Source: Acheta domesticus
Taxonomy: Eukaryota; Arthropoda; Insecta; Orthoptera; Gryllidae
Direction: 5' to 3'
Assembly: GCA_031308135.1 (NCBI GenBank)
Contig: JAHLJT010003656.1
Location: 75,876,698-75,940,697 of the forward strand
DNA length: 64,000 nucleotides
Shown in pieces: positions 1 through 11,130 of the stretch. The notes beneath the pieces were generated by a model. That model was not told where the DNA came from. It did not search any database and saw only the letters and a program-made list of their open reading frames with translations. Both the position numbers and the translations under genes were made by a program. Position 1 is the stretch's first letter. Each line of letters begins with the position of its first letter.

Positions 1-384
1 GGGGGGACAGGAGGAGTGGCAGAGGTCAATGAGTGGGAAAAGGAAGAAGAATTAACCAATCCGCGACTCAGATGAGTGAGTGAAGGAGTGAACAAGAAGG
101 TAAATAAGTAATCTATGGAGTGAATGAGTGCGTGTGGACCGGAGAGAATTGTGTACTTGCACTTTCAAGTCGACATTTCTACTTCATGATGAATGGACAC
201 TTCCATGCGTACACACATTTAAACATCACGCACTCTGGCACGCACGAATCGCTGACGCTCTTTGCGGTCCGAGCGACGGGCGGCCGAGATGAAGCAGTGC
301 TTCGGCAGTAGAGAGCGGGATCAGTAAGTCAAAAGGGCGCGCTCCCGGGAGGACGCATTCGCCAACGAGAGCCAAGAGGGCAAA
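1..384. other. No gene seen; G-rich simple sequence
   Basis: The first ~120 bases are rich in GAGT/GAAG-like purine words. The rest rises in GC toward the island that follows. The short open frames lack any recognisable domain. I see no coding feature here. Confidence 0.5.
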
Positions 385-560
385 GAGAGCGGCGCGGCGC
401 GGCGCGGCGCGGCGCGGCGCGGCGCGACGCACGGGCCTCCGCGTCTCCGATTTCCCTCGCGCTTCGGCGCCCGCCCCCTCCCCGTCCTCCCTCCCTGGGG
501 CTCCGGCCCTTTCCGACAGCGAACACAGTCCGTGCGTCGGTCCGCCCTTTTATTGAATGG
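385..560. other. CpG-rich island with GGCGC pentamer run
   Basis: A run of GGCGC repeats at about 391-426 opens a CpG-rich stretch flanked by AT-rich DNA. Such an island could be an unmethylated promoter or simply GC-rich low-complexity DNA. No exon is recognised, and the Arg/Ala-rich frames on the minus strand are artefacts of the repeat. Confidence 0.45.
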
Positions 561-623
561 TTTCCAAGGCGGAGCATGGCGTTTGTGCGTCTCGCAGGAT
601 ATCGCAGCGGCCCGAGATCTCAG

Positions 624-1427
624 AGTGGAAGAGGCTCCCGTAAGAAAGTTTAAAGGGGGAGGAAGAGGTGACTTAAGATATGACCTGTTTTTTCAAGAAT
701 TCTGTAGATTTAATGTTGTCCTATTTACATGTGTTCCGGTTTTTAAGTTTTTTAATTTTCATTGTGTCAATACTTCTTTCTAAGACACTGCCTGCCTACC
801 ATCGGTAGGCTCTCAGTTCAATTAAACCATGAGCATTTGAATGAGATCGCGTTACAGACTAAATACAAAGCGTAGTAAGTAAATCTTACAGTGGTAGAGG
901 CTCCCGTAAGAAAGTTTAAAGTGGGAGGACGAGGGAACGTGACTTAAGATATGACCTGTTTTTTCAAGAATTCTGTAGATTTAATGTTGTCCTATTTACA
1001 TGTGTTCCGGTTTTTTATTTTTTAATTTTCATTGTGTCAATACTTCTTTCTAAGACACTGCCTGCCTACCATCGGTAGGCTCTCAGTTCAATTAAACCAT
1101 GAGCATTTGAATGAGATCGCGTTATAGACTAAATACAAAGCGTAGTAAGTAAATCTTACAGTGGTAGAGGCTCCCGTAAGAAAGTTTAAAGTGGGAGGAG
1201 GAGGGAACGTGACTTAAGATATGACCTGTTTTTTCAAGAATTCTATAGATTTAATGTTGTCCTATTTACATATGTTACGTTTTTTATGTTCTTAATTTTC
1301 ATTTTGTCAACACCTTTTTCTAAGACACTTCCTGCCTACCGCCGGTGGGCTCTAAGTTTAATTAAACCGTGAGCACGAGTTCCAGTTAGAAACTAAATAC
1401 AAAGAGTAGTAAGTAAATCTTACAGTC
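624..1427. repeat. Tandem repeat, ~268-bp unit, three copies
   Basis: The landmark GAGGCTCCCGTAAGAAAG occurs at 631, 897 and 1167, giving unit lengths of 266 and 270 bp. The first two copies are nearly identical, including the inverted pair CCTACC/GGTAGG within each unit. The third is more diverged. Copy 1 starts right after the GC-rich island and copy 3 ends near 1427. No coding potential is seen; the 83-residue frame across the first unit has no family signature. It looks like a short satellite-like array or a local segmental duplication. Confidence 0.9.
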
Positions 1428-1656
1428 ATAAAATGTCACAGAGTATACCTCGTATTAATAAAATTCGAATACAAAACTGTAGTAATTAAATAGACAATTA
1501 TTGAAATTTTAATACAATCAATGCTTCAACACAAACCGTGCGCAAAAATCAAAAAATGTTATAATAGTATCTGGATAGATCTCTTTTCACAAATCCTCTT
1601 TTACGGACATTACTTTTCATCACAGAATCAGAAAAATGTCCAAATACTATACTCAC

Positions 1657-1752
1657 CGCATCCATAGAAGGTCTGCAAATTGTTTCGTGATCTTGTTATG
1701 CCTGTTTCTAAGCTGAAGATGACGATCTGGACCAATATTTTTTGGTACTCAC
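1657..1752 (-). CDS. Candidate 96-nt exon with recursive-splice-like acceptor
   Basis: On the minus strand a run of ten T and CAG (RC of 1753-1755) is followed directly by GTGAGT, so acceptor and donor motifs are juxtaposed. After 96 nt comes a second donor, GTGAGTAT (RC of plus 1649-1656). Length is a multiple of three, and one frame is open throughout (31 whole codons, beginning EYQKILVQIVIF). Known biology: recursive splice sites have this pyrimidine-tract/CAG/GT(A/G)AGT form, and recursive exons carry a second downstream donor. I do not recognise the peptide and see no neighbouring exon, so function is unknown. It could be a coding exon, a non-coding exon or a chance match. Confidence 0.35.
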
Positions 1753-2261
1753 CTGAAAAAAAAAACAATTATTACAACTCAATAAATCACTGAAATTGGT
1801 TTCATTTTAAACAAAACAAAACGAATATCATTCAACGTTGATAACGTAACAAATTGATAGCTATAAATAATTTATTTTGAATCACAATATTGCTCGATTT
1901 TCCAATAATGAAATCTATGAGAGAAATAATGAATGCTTTTCTTCATTTATTTGCAAGCTTGTGTCTGGAAAAATATTCTTATCAATTAAAGATATCGCAT
2001 ATAATTAAAGACAAGTAAAGGCACAATTAAAGACATTAAAATGAACACTGTACTTAAAATTTTCTTCGCAAATCTTATTATGCATGCAAGATGTTTCTCA
2101 ATGTGAATTGCTTCGATGCCTGCACGGTTTCTGATAACAACGCAACGAAAAAGTAGAAGACAAAAGAAGGATACAAAATCTTATTACAACATTCACGGGT
2201 TTGTAGTGGTCAGATGTTCGACATCTGCGGACACTAACTGTATAAAAAATTGGCATGTTTT
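1753..2261. other. AT-rich DNA, nothing identified
   Basis: Apart from the pyrimidine tract serving the candidate exon (minus strand), this stretch is AT-rich and holds no recognisable gene, hairpin or repeat. Confidence 0.5.
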
Positions 2262-2697
2262 AATGCAGTGCCACCGGCCTAGGTGCTCAGGGTCTTATTG
2301 AATCACTGCAGTGCCTCTGACCGGGAGGTCCTAAGGTTCGAATCCCGACGGGGGCATGATTTTCATCACTAGCTAGACTAGGTCGAATTCCGTCTGGAGG
2401 AGAATTCTAGCGTATGGCTGCTCTGATCGGTAGTTTTCCGTGGTTTCTCCAACACCAGGCGAATGCCGAAGAAGTAAAAAAGTAAGAAACGGGTCACGGA
2501 CCATACGCGTTCTTTACTTCATCTTCCTTGTCTTATCCTCACCCCTTCCTTACACTTTCATCCACTACACTATCAAACACGTCAGAAGAACAATGGGAAG
2601 CTTAAGAGTTGGTCCCGGCTGTGACGGGGCCTCGTTGGTGGGAGATATCTGGGCGGGGAAAACCCCGAAAGCTGACTTATAAGCCGGCGTCGAATCT
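2262..2697 (+). mobile_element. SINE-1 copy A (tRNA-derived, 3'-truncated)
   Basis: The head carries a good pol III B box, GGTTCGAATCC, near 2335-2345, after the family landmark TCACTGCAGTGCCTCTGA. The body follows the order seen in the other copies: CTAGGTCGAATTC, GAGAATTCTAGCG, a GTGGTTTCTCC...CCAGGCGAATGCCG central block, then a CT-rich stretch and the GGTGGGAGATATCTGG block. It stops near 2697, short of the usual TCAATCAATCA tail. The head is diverged and boundaries are approximate. Confidence 0.75.
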
Positions 2698-4180
2698 CAG
2701 GGAATTTCTTCCAAAATCTACTATTCCTAATCGTGACATCGTCAGGAAGTTCCTACTCTTTCTAAACTGAAAGAAAATTGTCGTTCTTTGCCACTATTTG
2801 ATGGCGCCAGCGTTCCTAGCCACTATTACACTACTACCTCCCGCCTCATCCTTTATTCCTGACAGAAGTGGCGGTCTCTTATCAGTTCTGAGAGACCAGT
2901 TCAGCCGCAGCTCGCCCTCAGTTCGCACAGGTAAGTTTTGTAACCGTGATGACTGGATACCACTTACAGAACGTCCGTCGTTACAAGATCGATACTAAGT
3001 TGTTCGGTGATCGGTACAGGTTTTTGGTGGAAGGACTTCTGACCTTCCAAATTTAAAAATTCACAGCTTCAGCGACTCTCTCCTTCTTTGCCACTCCTTG
3101 CAAGTCGGGCAAAGCGACCCTGGAATGTTCGGTGTTCCCTAGCGGGAGGTATCCGTTTGTTACATTTCAAATGGTTCCTGCATGTATTCTGCCCGAGTAC
3201 GTATGTACTATACTCACTTCCCTGAAGATTTGTTTTCTTTCTAAGGTTTTTTGCGTGCATGGACTGTGTTCTGTAACAAAATCTGCTCTGTGTGCAACTG
3301 ACTGAGACTAACTGTTGTAAAATGTTTCATTTGTGTCAGAGAATAAATTTTGTTAGAGACTGAAGGAAGAATTATTGAATTCTAAAAGCAATTACACGTT
3401 TTTTGCATACAGATCTATATTATACAAGTATAGAAGTATTGAAGACATTTTTACTTCTTTAATTGCAGCGTTTATGAACATTCCTTAAGAGCTATTTTGG
3501 CTAAATATTAATTATTTAGAAATACTAGAAAAAACAATTTCAACACATGAAAACAACATAAATGTATGTTACAGTTATTAATTAAAATAATATTTTTGAA
3601 GTATTATGTTACTTGGTTGAATTAATGGAGCCCTTTTCAATGTTCATAAACCGTGTATTTAACACACATTCCACTATAATTATTTTTCCTGATAATTTTA
3701 TTTTGTAAGATTTATTGTTTCTTTTCCTCGTGAATGTTCCTGTATCGATAAACCAGTGTTTTTCTTGAGGCAACTGGCTTCCGCTCTTTCCCCCTAAATT
3801 TAGTTCACCTCCCAGCTCTCTGAAAAAATGGTATTTTCAAAAGTGTCCTTGAGGGATTCACCTCAAACACGGACTTACGGAAGTTTCCGATTTGTTCCGT
3901 TGGTCAACATTGACCACGATTTCACACAAAATTCTGATTTTATGTAAGATTAACTGGTGTTATGGTGCTGGCAAGATGTTCGAGATGATACAGATATAGA
4001 AAAAAATCTTCAACACCCAAGATCCAAGAGCATTCCATTTAGTACCAACTTTTAAGAACCTTCCCTATTCCCTCAAACGGTGCTGCGCCCTGTTGTCCAA
4101 AAGAGGAACCACTCGACGGCGGAAAATAAAACCACTCATTTCTCTCAGTGTCGCTGTTAATTTACGGAAACTGCCGCCTT
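2698..4180. other. Gene-free stretch with one strong splice-donor-like site
   Basis: Mostly AT-rich. At 2927-2935 the plus strand reads CACAGGTAAGT, a near-ideal 5' splice site. An AATAAA lies near 3342. The open frame across 2798-2998 has no recognised domain. This may be remnants of an LTR or UTR, but nothing confirms it. Confidence 0.4.
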
Positions 4181-4470
4181 ATAATTATTTTCCTCGTCCG
4201 CCCGGCCTCCTGAAACGCCGCTCGTCGTGTGCACGGCGTCGCCTCAAGCAATAAATCGTGTTGCTCCCCTCTTCCCCTTCTTCTCCGTCCCTCCCGTCAT
4301 CCTCCTCCAGTTCCTCCGGAGGACGACCCGGAGGACGGCCCGGAGGCCTAATGAATTCCCGGAGCGGGGCCCGGGTCAGCGGCCGGGTCAGAAGGGACAA
4401 GATTTTTTCATTAAAGAGAAGAGATGGGGAGGGGGTGGCAAGGGAGGGAGGAGGGACGGAGGAGGGTCAT
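4181..4470. other. CpG-rich island
   Basis: GC-rich, CpG-rich stretch with repeated GGAGGACG/CCGGAGG words, followed by G-rich purine sequence to 4465. Flanks are AT-rich. Overlapping Arg/Gly/Pro/Ser-rich frames on both strands are compositional artefacts. Confidence 0.4.
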
Positions 4471-5985
4471 GCGTAATAGTCTAATGTAGATGTCCCCCTG
4501 ACTTTGTGGCACCTCCAGCTTAATGCTCGGGAGCCCACGGCGGGTTAGTTCCATTTGGGAGGATTTGCGTTTTAAGAGACAAATAACAGGGCTTGCGTGT
4601 GGCTCGTAGCGCTCGGCCCGGATCTCGCATGCGACGAGGAGAGCTCACGAGATCTGGACTACTGCTCGACTTTACTACTACGGATGCGGGTTTTTTATGA
4701 GCATATTTCGAGAGACGATAAAAATAACTATAGTTTCCTGTCAGGTCGTGTTCATTATATTAATATACTTTTGTACGCTGGCAAATAGTTCAGTCTACTG
4801 TTAAAAATGTCGTTCTGTTTCCGCACTAACAAGTACGATTTATTACTAGTTGTCTCTGGCGAATAGTTCTCAAAGACAATTTAATAACCCGTTGCATTCT
4901 TTCTTGACATTACATTTTATTACAAATAATTCTTCATTTAACTATTTTCACTTTTCTACACATTCTAAAATTTGTTAAAAAAAAATTAATATCAAAGAAA
5001 GGATTTGCAGTGTGTTATTAAATTGTCTTTGAAAATTGTAGGCCAGAGGCAATTAATACATAACAAAAAAATAACCTACAAATATAAAATAAAAAAAATA
5101 TATAGATAATTTTTATTATGTTAACAAGCTACAGTATACCTCCAAGGAATAATTCCTAGAGTGGTGTCCTCACCGTTGGAGAAATTCTGCAAACTCACAT
5201 ATATTGTTTTCTCATTGATGACTGACCTCCCGTGCATCAGTAGTGGGAAATATTTTAATGAGCGTCGGTGATAGGAATCGAATTTTAAAGGTCTAAAATT
5301 GAAACGGAAAAACCAGAGCATTTTTGTTGTCACACGAGGTTGTAGATGATAAAATACTTAAATATTACCTTTCTCTCTTTACTACACAAACTGCACGCTT
5401 ACAGTAGACACTTTCTGTAACACACTTACTAACAAACGTTTCCTCGACATTAAACCTGTCAATATTCGAATATTGCTTGGTTCAGACAATGGAATTTGTT
5501 GCTCTTAATTACCGAAGATGGCGTGTAGATCAACATGTGTAATAGTGAATTTCCTAAATTAAAATACTGGAAAGTCCTGGTTTATGACCCAACGTTTGCA
5601 GATATTCAACACTGCCTAGTTATTAAGTCACTGGGTAATCATTAATCTTCTCCACAGTTTGGTTAAATGAGTCAAATCCAGACGAGTCCAACATCAGAAC
5701 CTCAAAGAACAGAAAAATGACTGCACTCTACCCTTCTTTCACATCCTGTCCCCATTCCCATCGTGAAGACAAGACGATGCGCTGATTCCCTTCCGGAAGT
5801 CTACCTACCAAATCTAGAACGACTTCAACAGTACCGAATATTTGCAGATGTCAGCTGAGAAGCAGTACCACTGGAAGAAGAAACGATTACGAGGAAGATA
5901 GAGGCGCATTATTTGGTAAATAGAACCTTGAGGAACACCTTTTACGCGAAATTCCACGTACGATCAGCCAACTTTCGCCTGCGGT
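4471..5985. other. AT-rich DNA, nothing identified
   Basis: No long open frame, no RNA gene and no clear repeat was found. Short frames (for example 5121-5333 minus) show no domain. Confidence 0.5.
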
Positions 5986-6324
5986 CTGGGGAACGCAAGA
6001 CGTGCGGTTTTCCCACCGCAGCACGTGCGGTCGTCGTCGGCGGCGGCGGCAGCGGACGGAGACTCAGGGGAGACGTTGGGCGCCGCGCAGTCAGCCCCAG
6101 GCGTCGAGACGCGCCGCCCGCGCCGCGACGCCGCTGCTGAGAAATCGCCGGAGGTGCGATAGCATCCGAGACAGCATCTGTCACGCAGGACGGCGGCGCC
6201 AGCGCCCGGAGGAAAAGAGGAGAGACGGAGCGGAGGCGCGCACACGCCCCGGCGCCTCGCCACCGCCGACGCCGCGGCCGACGACTCTACCACCCGCGCC
6301 GCTGCCACCTCCGCCCATGACACT
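5986..6324. other. CpG island
   Basis: Dense CpG with GGCGGCGGCGGCAGCGG and CGCCGCCC words. It runs into a CCN-triplet repeat on its right. It has the composition of a vertebrate-style CpG island or promoter, but I see no TATA box, exon or ORF worth calling. Confidence 0.45.
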
Positions 6325-6665
6325 ATCTCCGACGGAGACGCCACCGCCGCCTCCACCTCCATCGCCGCCACCACCTACACTGCGCCACCACATCCACCAC
6401 CGCTACCACCTCCACCTCCACCGCCACCGCTACCACCTCCACCGCCACCGCTACCACCTCCACCGCCACCGCTACCGCCTTCACCGCCACCGCTACCGCT
6501 ACCGCCTCCACCGCCACCGCTACCGCCTCCATCGCTACCGCCTCTATCGCCACCGCTACCGCTACCACCTCTACCGTCCCCGCTACTACCTCCACCGCCA
6601 CTGCTACCATCTCCACCGCCGCTACCACCTCCATCGATGCTACCAGCTCCACTACCACTACCTCC
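6325..6665. repeat. CCACCG/CTACC triplet-based minisatellite
   Basis: About 340 bp of imperfect CCACCGCTACCACCTCCA-type units. It is pyrimidine-biased on the plus strand and in phase with three, so five overlapping frames stay open (His/Arg/Tyr/Leu repeats on plus, Val/Ala/Glu on minus). The 265-residue plus frame and the 152-residue minus frame are explained by this repeat and are not called as genes. Confidence 0.85.
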
Positions 6666-7094
6666 TCCACCACACTACCTTCGACGCCGCCACCACCGCA
6701 GCTTCCTGCACTCTGTCCACATCCCCCGCCGCCACCATCGCCGCCGCGTGCGAGTTCCGCACGCTCTCCGTCGCAACACAACGCACTGCCTCGAGGTGAA
6801 TAACGGTGTACAGATGCGTGGAAGTATCACGCATAATAAACTGTATGACTAAGGAGCACCACATGTTCTCGGAATATGCGAGTGAGTTTTCCTCGGGCGA
6901 GTTTGCGCTTCTCGTATTTAACGGCGTCATGAATGCGCGGACAAATTATTTTTTACCTACCCAGGTTTGTGCACTTATTGCGTCTATCCCGGAGAGGGTC
7001 TGATGCACCTAGCTACACTAATTCAATATCGGCGCAACAATTTCACTTCCGGGGTTGTTATCACTTATCCTCGATGGCCTCCGTCGACGTCACT

Positions 7095-7222
7095 GTCCTC
7101 GACCCCGCTGTCCCGCCCTCGACCCCGCCCTCGACCCCGCCCTCGACCCCGCCCTCGACCGCGCCCTCGACCCCGCCCTCGACCCCGCCCTCAACCCCGA
7201 CCTCGACCCCGCCCTCACCCTT
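7095..7222. repeat. 12-bp minisatellite (CCCTCGACCCCG)n
   Basis: About ten units of CCCTCGACCCCG with a few substitutions. The unit is a multiple of three, which opens several Pro/Arg/Asp/Thr frames on the plus strand. These are artefacts. Confidence 0.9.
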
Positions 7223-7759
7223 GATCATGCCTTCACTTCGACCCTGCCCTCGCTCCCACCTCCGCTATCACTCCTGCCGACGCCCCCGCTGAATCCAACA
7301 CCGTCACAATTTGCCTCTGCCACCACCATCAACGCTTCCTAGTCCGAGTACAGTCTTTCCCCTGGAGCACTGCATTACACCTAGAGGGGATCTCACGCCC
7401 GCTCGGCCTACGTGCGTTTTACACGCTCGCACGTACACGTCCGGGAAAGAAGAGCATCTGAGGTCACACGGCTTTAAAACTGTGACGGATGACAACGGAA
7501 AACTCTACGGATTATACTGTTATCACCATTAATATTATTATTATTATTATTATTTTACTATTATTCTTACTACTATTATAATTAAATTAAATCTTGTTGT
7601 TCGTGATTTTTTTCTTATTAGTTTTACGACATTTACAGAGATAATGGATCATGTTTTTACATTAGTTACATAAACTGTAGTGAATCCTAATTATTTGCTG
7701 CTACATACACGTCAAAAACTATGTACACTCTCACGAACTATCTTGGCTTCCGTGAACAC
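7223..7759. other. Gene-free stretch with (ATT)n microsatellite
   Basis: Contains an (ATT)n run at about 7531-7555 and AT-rich DNA. Nothing else was identified. Confidence 0.5.
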
Positions 7760-7786
7760 CGATGCACCATCATCGATGGTGCATCG
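7760..7786. repeat. Perfect 12-bp inverted repeat with 3-nt loop
   Basis: CGATGCACCATC (7760-7771) is followed by ATC and then GATGGTGCATCG (7775-7786). The stem is perfect and GC-containing. No poly-T follows. It may be a local palindrome or a remnant of a transposon end. Confidence 0.8.
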
Positions 7787-9811
7787 TCCAGCAACTATGT
7801 AATAATAACACAGAGTCTTAACGATAAAGGAAATCTGTACAACTCCCTTGATGTTCCGCACTTTCAATCAGAATAACGGCGATGCCTCAGGTACCCAAAT
7901 GGCCACAATCCATGTGCCCGTCTTGAATGTCTGTGGTGCCCCACATATTCACTCTGAATGCCGGCGATAACTTGCATGCCTAAGCGTAAATGCCAACAGA
8001 GCTTTAAATGCCCACGCTGAATGCGGTCGGTGTTCTCTCCACACGCACCTTGCTTGTTGAAACATCTACGTCGGAGACATGGTCCTTGTCCACTTTGTTG
8101 GTCTTGTAACTTGCCGTTCCTTTTTTTAGTGACACAGTTTCACATACTTACATTGACGGTCAGAAAAGCGTCACATGCGCACATCGATTTTTCTTTCGAG
8201 CTACATCGACAGTTTCATTAATGTTTCGGTTGAGAATCATTTTAGCTCTACTTGCTAACTAAGTTTTATGAGCATCCCACCCATTTTTTTTCTAGCGATG
8301 CACTCTTTCACTTTCAGTAAACAATAACAACTAAACACTGCTATGTGAAGTTCTTGATCGGGCACCACTGCACAGGTTAGAAGAGTCCGTTTTCAAAGTG
8401 TAAGGAGGTCAACATTTATCTCACTCTAACCCGATGGAAATACACATCAATTCTTACTTTACTTATAATTACACTTTAGATATCGTATTGTGGATTATTT
8501 CTTAATAACGAATATAAAAATTTAAGACTTGTCTGAAATAAAATGGAATCAATCTAGGACTTACTCTCAGAATAATATCAACAGAAGGTTAATTTAAAAT
8601 TGTTAAATTTAACATACGCATCTACTTAGCCGGAAGTTGACTTACAAAGGAACAAAACTCTCTGTGATAATAGAAAAAATGTTTACCTACGACTAAACTG
8701 AAATCTTGTGCATCGCTTTCCAACATGGTGTTGCGTTTACTTGCTTGGTAATTTATCAGATATTAAAAACTCTTCACATGTTAATACTGCAGACCATATT
8801 CGACAGCCACGCATTTTATAGAATTAATTTAAACTCTTTGAACCTGAAACCTTTCCTTCAATCCTGAATCCGAACCATTGCCCTACTAACAAGTTTAAAC
8901 AGTTGAGCGGATTTTAATGCTATTGTTGAATGAGAGGCTCGGAGAACCCAGAAGAAACCTGCCCGAAACCTGCCCGTTTTGCAACTTCAAAAATATCAAA
9001 CTAACTGACCGCCAATAGACGAATCTATTGTCCAAATAACATTTCGGCCTATTTGACAGCTGATGGGGCATAGAGAGATATTGCCACTTTCTCGGGCGGC
9101 AAACATGTCGTCATTCTTGCATCAGATCATAACAACAGCAGGAGTAGCAAGAAACTAATTGCAATGAAAAGAAAACAACAGTGGACGACAGAGACCCGCA
9201 CTCACGACGCATAATCAAACAAGTGATGACGCCAAGTAGCACTCTTTACTTTTTAGTTATTTCGCGCTTTAATGTGTATTTTTTTTCTTAATAAGCATAA
9301 GCAACTCTGCAGTGACATCATCAGAATTTGAACCCTCTGATTGGATAATGAAACCCTCCTCCCTTGTCAGCCCGAAGTTGTCAAGTAGACAGAAATATTA
9401 TACCGATAATGGACGTCACGCCACCGATAAAACCCATAGAGACTATTTATAAATCATGCGCGTGTTCTCTTATTGCTCTCAGATGTTCGAGATGAGCCGC
9501 GTTGTGTGCTGGCATGCTAGCATTTCGTCGATGCTTCCTTTGCCTTCGCCAAGGGATTTCAGATCGGAACGTTGACGAACCAGACCACCACATGATCTTA
9601 GGAACTAAAAGATCACAAAATGCCAGAAAGGTGTTCTTTAGGTTTTGTTTGTGCGCAGTGTAAGTCTAAAACTTTTCAATATGCTTTGCCTGTGACCAGT
9701 GTGAAGCTAACATTTATTTGAAACATATTTTATTTCGACTTAGACCTCATTGACATGAGCACTTTAGCCTCCGATTTTGGATCACAATTCCTCAGACGTA
9801 CTAATACTAAT
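7787..9811. other. Unassigned DNA with a TATA-like promoter-like segment
   Basis: Mostly AT-rich with no recognisable gene. Around 9445-9500 there is CTATTTATAAATCATG followed about 30 nt later by a mixed initiator-like region, which could be a pol II core promoter or a decayed LTR. The evidence is weak. Confidence 0.25.
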
Positions 9812-9812
9812 A

Positions 9813-9930
9813 CCGATAATTTGGGCGAAGGCGATTTTTCCGGACGAAAATCCAAAGAAGCTCAAATTGTTCCGATAATTTGGGCGAAGGCGATTTTTCC
9901 AGACGAAAATCCAAAGAAGCTCAAATTGTT
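9813..9930. repeat. 59-bp tandem duplication
   Basis: CCGATAATTTGGGCGAAGG starts at 9813 and again at 9872; the two 59-bp units differ by only one or two bases. The near-identity implies a recent duplication. It lies just left of SINE-1 copy B. Confidence 0.92.
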
Positions 9931-9984
9931 CCGCTATGTTTTGCTTGTGTTCAGTGAGAAAGCTGAAAAGCATTTGATTATTTA

Positions 9985-10462
9985 ATTCCCCGCCGAATGG
10001 CAAGATCGGTCGCCGACCTAGCGGGGTCTGCCCTCGACTAGCGGGGTTTGCCCTCAACCAGGTATCTCCCACCAGCGGGGCACCGCCCCAGCCGGGACAT
10101 GCACTAAGTTCCCGACTGGTCTCTCGGCATGTGTGGTAGTGTAATTCATGTTAGTGTAAATTGTCTGTGTGTGTAACGGGTGAGGATAGGATAAGAAAGA
10201 GGAAGGAAAAATCGCGCGCGGTCCGTGGCCCGTTTGTTAGGTACTGCTCCGGCATTCGCCTGGTGTTGATCGGAGAAACCACGGAAAACTGATCAGAGCA
10301 GCCGGCCGCTAGAATTCTGCTCCAGACAGCGACTGAATTCGACCTAGCTGACAAGCTAGTGTCGAAAATCGTGCCACCGTCGGGACTCGAACCTAGGAAT
10401 TCCCGGTCAGAGGGACTGCAGTGACATCAGTTGATGCACTTAGCCATCTATCCCGGTTTTTG
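9985..10462 (-). mobile_element. SINE-1 copy B (minus strand)
   Basis: Read on the minus strand it has the tRNA-like head with a B box (AGGTTCGAGTCCCGAC, RC near 10380-10395), the GAATTCAGTCGCTGTCTGGAG block, the CGTGGTTTCTCCGATCAAC...CCAGGCGAATGCCGG central block and the GGTGGGAGATACCTGG block. Its 3' end is rearranged: an AGCGGGGTYTGCCCTC word is duplicated near 10018 and 10039, and the TCAATCAATCA tail is missing. Confidence 0.85.
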
Positions 10463-10625
10463 ATTTCGAAATTACATCTCATTGACATGGACACATTCAT
10501 ATTAGATTTTTGAGCACATTTCCTTAAGCCTAACCAGACACACGCCCACAGTCCAGCTGGGCGGAGCGGGTTGTCCGCACGGAAGCTTCACTTGCTTCTC
10601 GCGTGCTGCGGTGCAGCTCGACGCG

Positions 10626-10865
10626 GTGTGGCGCGGTGTGGCGCGGCGCGGTGTGGCGCGGCGCGGTGTGGCGCGGCGCGGTGTGGCGCGGCGCGGTGTG
10701 GCGCGGCGCGGTGTGGCGCGGCGCGGTGTGGCGCGGCGCGGTGTGGCGCGGCGCGGTGTGGCGCGGCGCGGTGTGGCGCGGCGCGGTGTGGCGCGGCGCG
10801 GTGTGGCGCGGCGCGGTGTGGCGCGGCGCGGTGTGGCGCGGCGCGGTGTGGCGCGGCGCGGCGCG
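10626..10865. repeat. 15-bp GC minisatellite, about 15 units
   Basis: GTGTGGCGCGGCGCG repeats almost perfectly from 10636 to 10865. Since 15 is a multiple of three, all six frames stay largely open, giving apparent proteins of up to 209 residues built of RRGVA, CGAAR and RATP units. These are not called as genes. The unit contains six CpGs per strand-pair or close to it, so the array is a very dense CpG cluster. Confidence 0.95.
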
Positions 10866-11130
10866 GAGCGGCCGTGCACAGCCTTCACGTACACGGGGCT
10901 CTCCGGCTCATTGGCATTCTGGCGCCGGGATGAGCGGAGGCGGGCGCGCCCCTCCCCCGCCCCCCGCCTCCACCCCCACCCCCAGATTAGATGCAGCTGG
11001 CTGCGCGCCCCGCGCTGTCCCGTCACGTTTCCAGATGCTCCAGGAATTTTTTATCGTCGGCACATATCTTCCGCGCCCGCCGCGCCGCGCTGCACACTGG
11101 GCCGGCAGGAGAGACCGCACGGGAGAAAAA
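10866..11130. other. CpG-rich flank of the 15-bp minisatellite
   Basis: GC-rich, CpG-rich DNA continuing from the array, including a C-rich run near 10950-10985. No exon is recognised. Confidence 0.4.

Noticed and set aside
2927..2935. First-exon donor CACAGGTAAGT on plus
   Set aside because: A strong motif alone; no start codon context, acceptor or coding exon supports it.
6002..6799. 265-residue His/Arg/Tyr/Leu frame as a gene
   Set aside because: It is produced by a triplet-based minisatellite that also opens the other frames; no domain, no splice context.
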